From: Cellulomonas sp. Leaf334
Lineage (GTDB): Bacteria > Actinomycetota > Actinomycetes > Actinomycetales > Cellulomonadaceae
DNA length: 57,621 nucleotides
Assembly (NCBI RefSeq): GCF_001424195.1
Contig: NZ_LMOO01000011.1
Coordinates: 229 to 57,849, forward strand
Direction: 5' to 3'
Below, piece by piece: positions 56,671 to 57,621 of the stretch. The notes beneath the pieces are model-generated. The model worked only from the letters and a program-made list of their open reading frames with translations, had not been told where the DNA came from and made no database searches. A program made the translations under genes and the position numbers. Position 1 is the stretch's first letter, and every line of letters starts with the position of its first letter.

Positions 56671-56697
56671 TGTCGATTCGGGGAACCCTCGCGCGTC
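56671..56697 (+). promoter_or_regulatory. ECF42-type promoter TGTCGA-N17-CGTC
   Basis: TGTCGA at 56671-56676 and CGTC at 56694-56697 match the -35 TGTCGA and -10 CG[AT]C elements reported for ECF42 sigma factors, at the usual spacing. It lies 43 bp before the DGPF gene at 56741. The matching sigma factor is at 10092-11261. Confidence 0.65.
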
Positions 56698-56740
56698 ATG
56701 ACCCCGACAGGCACAGTGGGCACATGAGGGAGATGACGAC

Positions 56741-57106
56741 ATGACAGACCGGTGGACACTCTTGCTCTGGGGCGACGAGGACGTCTGGGAGAACGCGACG
56801 CCGGAGACCCAGGAGCGCGCGATGGGCGAGCACGGGGCGTTCTCGGAGGCCTGCGAGGCCCGCGGCTACCGCATCCTCGGCGGTGAGGAGCTGGGCTTCT
56901 CGAAGAACGCCGTCACGGTCCAGCGCCCGGAGAGCGGCGACCTCACGATCACCGAGGGCCCGTACGTCGAGCTCGCCGAGCACCTCGGCGGCTACTACGT
57001 GATCGAGACCGACGACGTCCAGGGCCTGGCCCGGCTCGCCGGGGAGCACCTGCTGACCGACGGTGGCGGCATCGAGCTGCGCCCGGTCGTGGTGCACGAC
57101 GCATGA
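56741..57106 (+). CDS. DGPF-domain (YciI-like) protein
   Basis: The 121-residue protein has the YCII fold: WTLLLWGDEDVWENATPETQ, then AFSEACEARGYRILGGEELG and ITEGPYVELAEHLGGYYVIE, where DGPF is changed to EGPY. GAGGGAGATGACGAC precedes the ATG. It is coupled by a 4-bp overlap to a second DGPF gene and lies behind the ECF42-type promoter. Role unknown. Confidence 0.88.
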   Translation: MTDRWTLLLWGDEDVWENATPETQERAMGEHGAFSEACEARGYRILGGEELGFSKNAVTVQRPESGDLTITEGPYVELAEHLGGYYVIETDDVQGLARLAGEHLLTDGGGIELRPVVVHDA

Positions 57107-57453
57107 CCGCGCAGACGTTCGTCGTCCTCATGTACGCCACCGAGGGCGACTGGGACAACGCCGACGAGGCGACCAAGGCCGAGTACTACCGGCAGCACGG
57201 CGACTACGACGACCGGGCCGCCGACTTCGGCGTGACGTTCCTGGCCAGCGAGGCGCTCCAGCCGGTGGCCACCGCCGTGACGCTGCGCCGCTCGGGCGAC
57301 GACGCCGAGATCACCGAGGGACCGTTCGCGGAGACGGTCGAACAGCTCGGGGGCTTCTACCTGGTCACCGCACCCAGCCGGGAGGCCGTGCTGCAGCACG
57401 CGATGCTGCTGCCGGAGTACTCGATCGAGGTCCGGGAGATCGCGCAGATGTAG
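57103..57453 (+). CDS. DGPF-domain (YciI-like) protein
   Basis: The 116-residue protein shares the pattern of the previous gene: TFVVLMYATEGDWDNADEAT, FLASEALQPVATAVTLRRSG and ITEGPFAETVEQLGGFYLVT. It is a likely duplicate and overlaps it by four bases (ATGA). Together with the gene at 9649 there are three DGPF proteins for one ECF42 sigma factor in this window. Confidence 0.88.
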   Translation: MTAQTFVVLMYATEGDWDNADEATKAEYYRQHGDYDDRAADFGVTFLASEALQPVATAVTLRRSGDDAEITEGPFAETVEQLGGFYLVTAPSREAVLQHAMLLPEYSIEVREIAQM

Positions 57454-57508
57454 GGCGGCGCCCACCGGCCGTCCGCTACGTTCGACGCCGTCGACGGAAG
57501 GTGGGCGC

Positions 57509-57621
57509 GTGACGCGGATCGTGGAGATCAGCGCGGAGGGTGTGGCGGGGGTTCGCGCGGATCTCGTCGCGACGCGCGACGCGTTGGACCGGCTGGGTCC
57601 GCTGCGGCACCGGGCGTCGGC
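57509..57621 (+). CDS. Hypothetical protein (N-terminal part)
   Basis: Thirty-seven codons are visible: TRIVEISAEGVAGVRADLVA, then TRDALDRLGPLRHRAS. GGAAGG before the GTG start fits a ribosome site. The segment looks like an amphipathic helix. The rest lies outside the window, so no family can be named. Confidence 0.5.
   Translation, partial: MTRIVEISAEGVAGVRADLVATRDALDRLGPLRHRAS

Noticed and set aside
1..57621. Search for tRNA, rRNA, integrase, transposase, CRISPR or phage genes
   Set aside because: None could be supported; no cloverleaf, recombinase motif or spacer array was seen by eye.

Overview
The window is very high-GC actinobacterial DNA with many GTG starts, short ATGA or GTGA overlaps between neighbouring genes and few long gaps. 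Its set of secreted polysaccharidases points to a Cellulomonas-like plant-biomass degrader: a PL3 pectate lyase end, a GH18 chitinase with CBM5, a GH5 cellulase with X2 and CBM46-like domains, and a GH11-CBM2b-NodB-CBM2b xylanase built exactly like C. fimi Xyn11A. The genus is inferred from these architectures and base composition; no rRNA gene is present to confirm it.

Layout. 1-12.1 kb: pectate lyase end, small membrane and housekeeping enzymes, a LuxR-type two-component pair beside a DUF6223-like membrane gene, and an ECF42-like sigma factor paired with a DGPF (YciI) protein. 12.1-22.1 kb: the carbohydrate block (chitinase, GH5, xylanase) interleaved with a CPBP protease/ABC operon and a DUF2975/HTH pair. 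The GH5 and xylanase genes have perfect palindromes in their promoters, and the xylanase also has two inverted boxes resembling the Streptomyces xylanase-repressor site. 22.2-31.3 kb: export and resistance genes, namely a TetR gene divergent from a DrrA/DrrB/UvrA-like operon, a second ABC exporter, and a quinone-oxidoreductase operon controlled by another TetR gene. 31.3-43.6 kb: a secreted HExxH protease-like protein with a beta-helix-like region and CBM2, a RecF/OLD-like ATPase, a PIN protein lacking key acids, three GNAT genes overall in the window, an MFS exporter, and an ars operon starting with an ArsR-ArsC fusion and ending with an APC permease. 43.6-57.6 kb: many small regulator/target pairs (TetR-hydrolase, TetR-membrane protein, PadR, ArsR-VOC), a UspA-FluC-FluC operon, a second two-component pair, and two more DGPF genes behind a promoter that fits the ECF42 consensus.

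The recurring theme is local regulation. At least eight regulators sit next to a readable inverted-repeat operator. Three gene remnants (immunity-like, WYL, methyltransferase) and one degenerate PIN gene show ongoing gene decay. Three intergenic clusters of alternating inverted GACGAGYTCGG units, plus a 4 x 25-bp tandem array, are not explained by any gene.

I see no prophage, insertion sequence, CRISPR array, tRNA or rRNA. The least familiar items are the intergenic repeat family, the cellulose-anchored protease-like protein, the two-box xylanase operator arrangement and the APC-containing ars operon.
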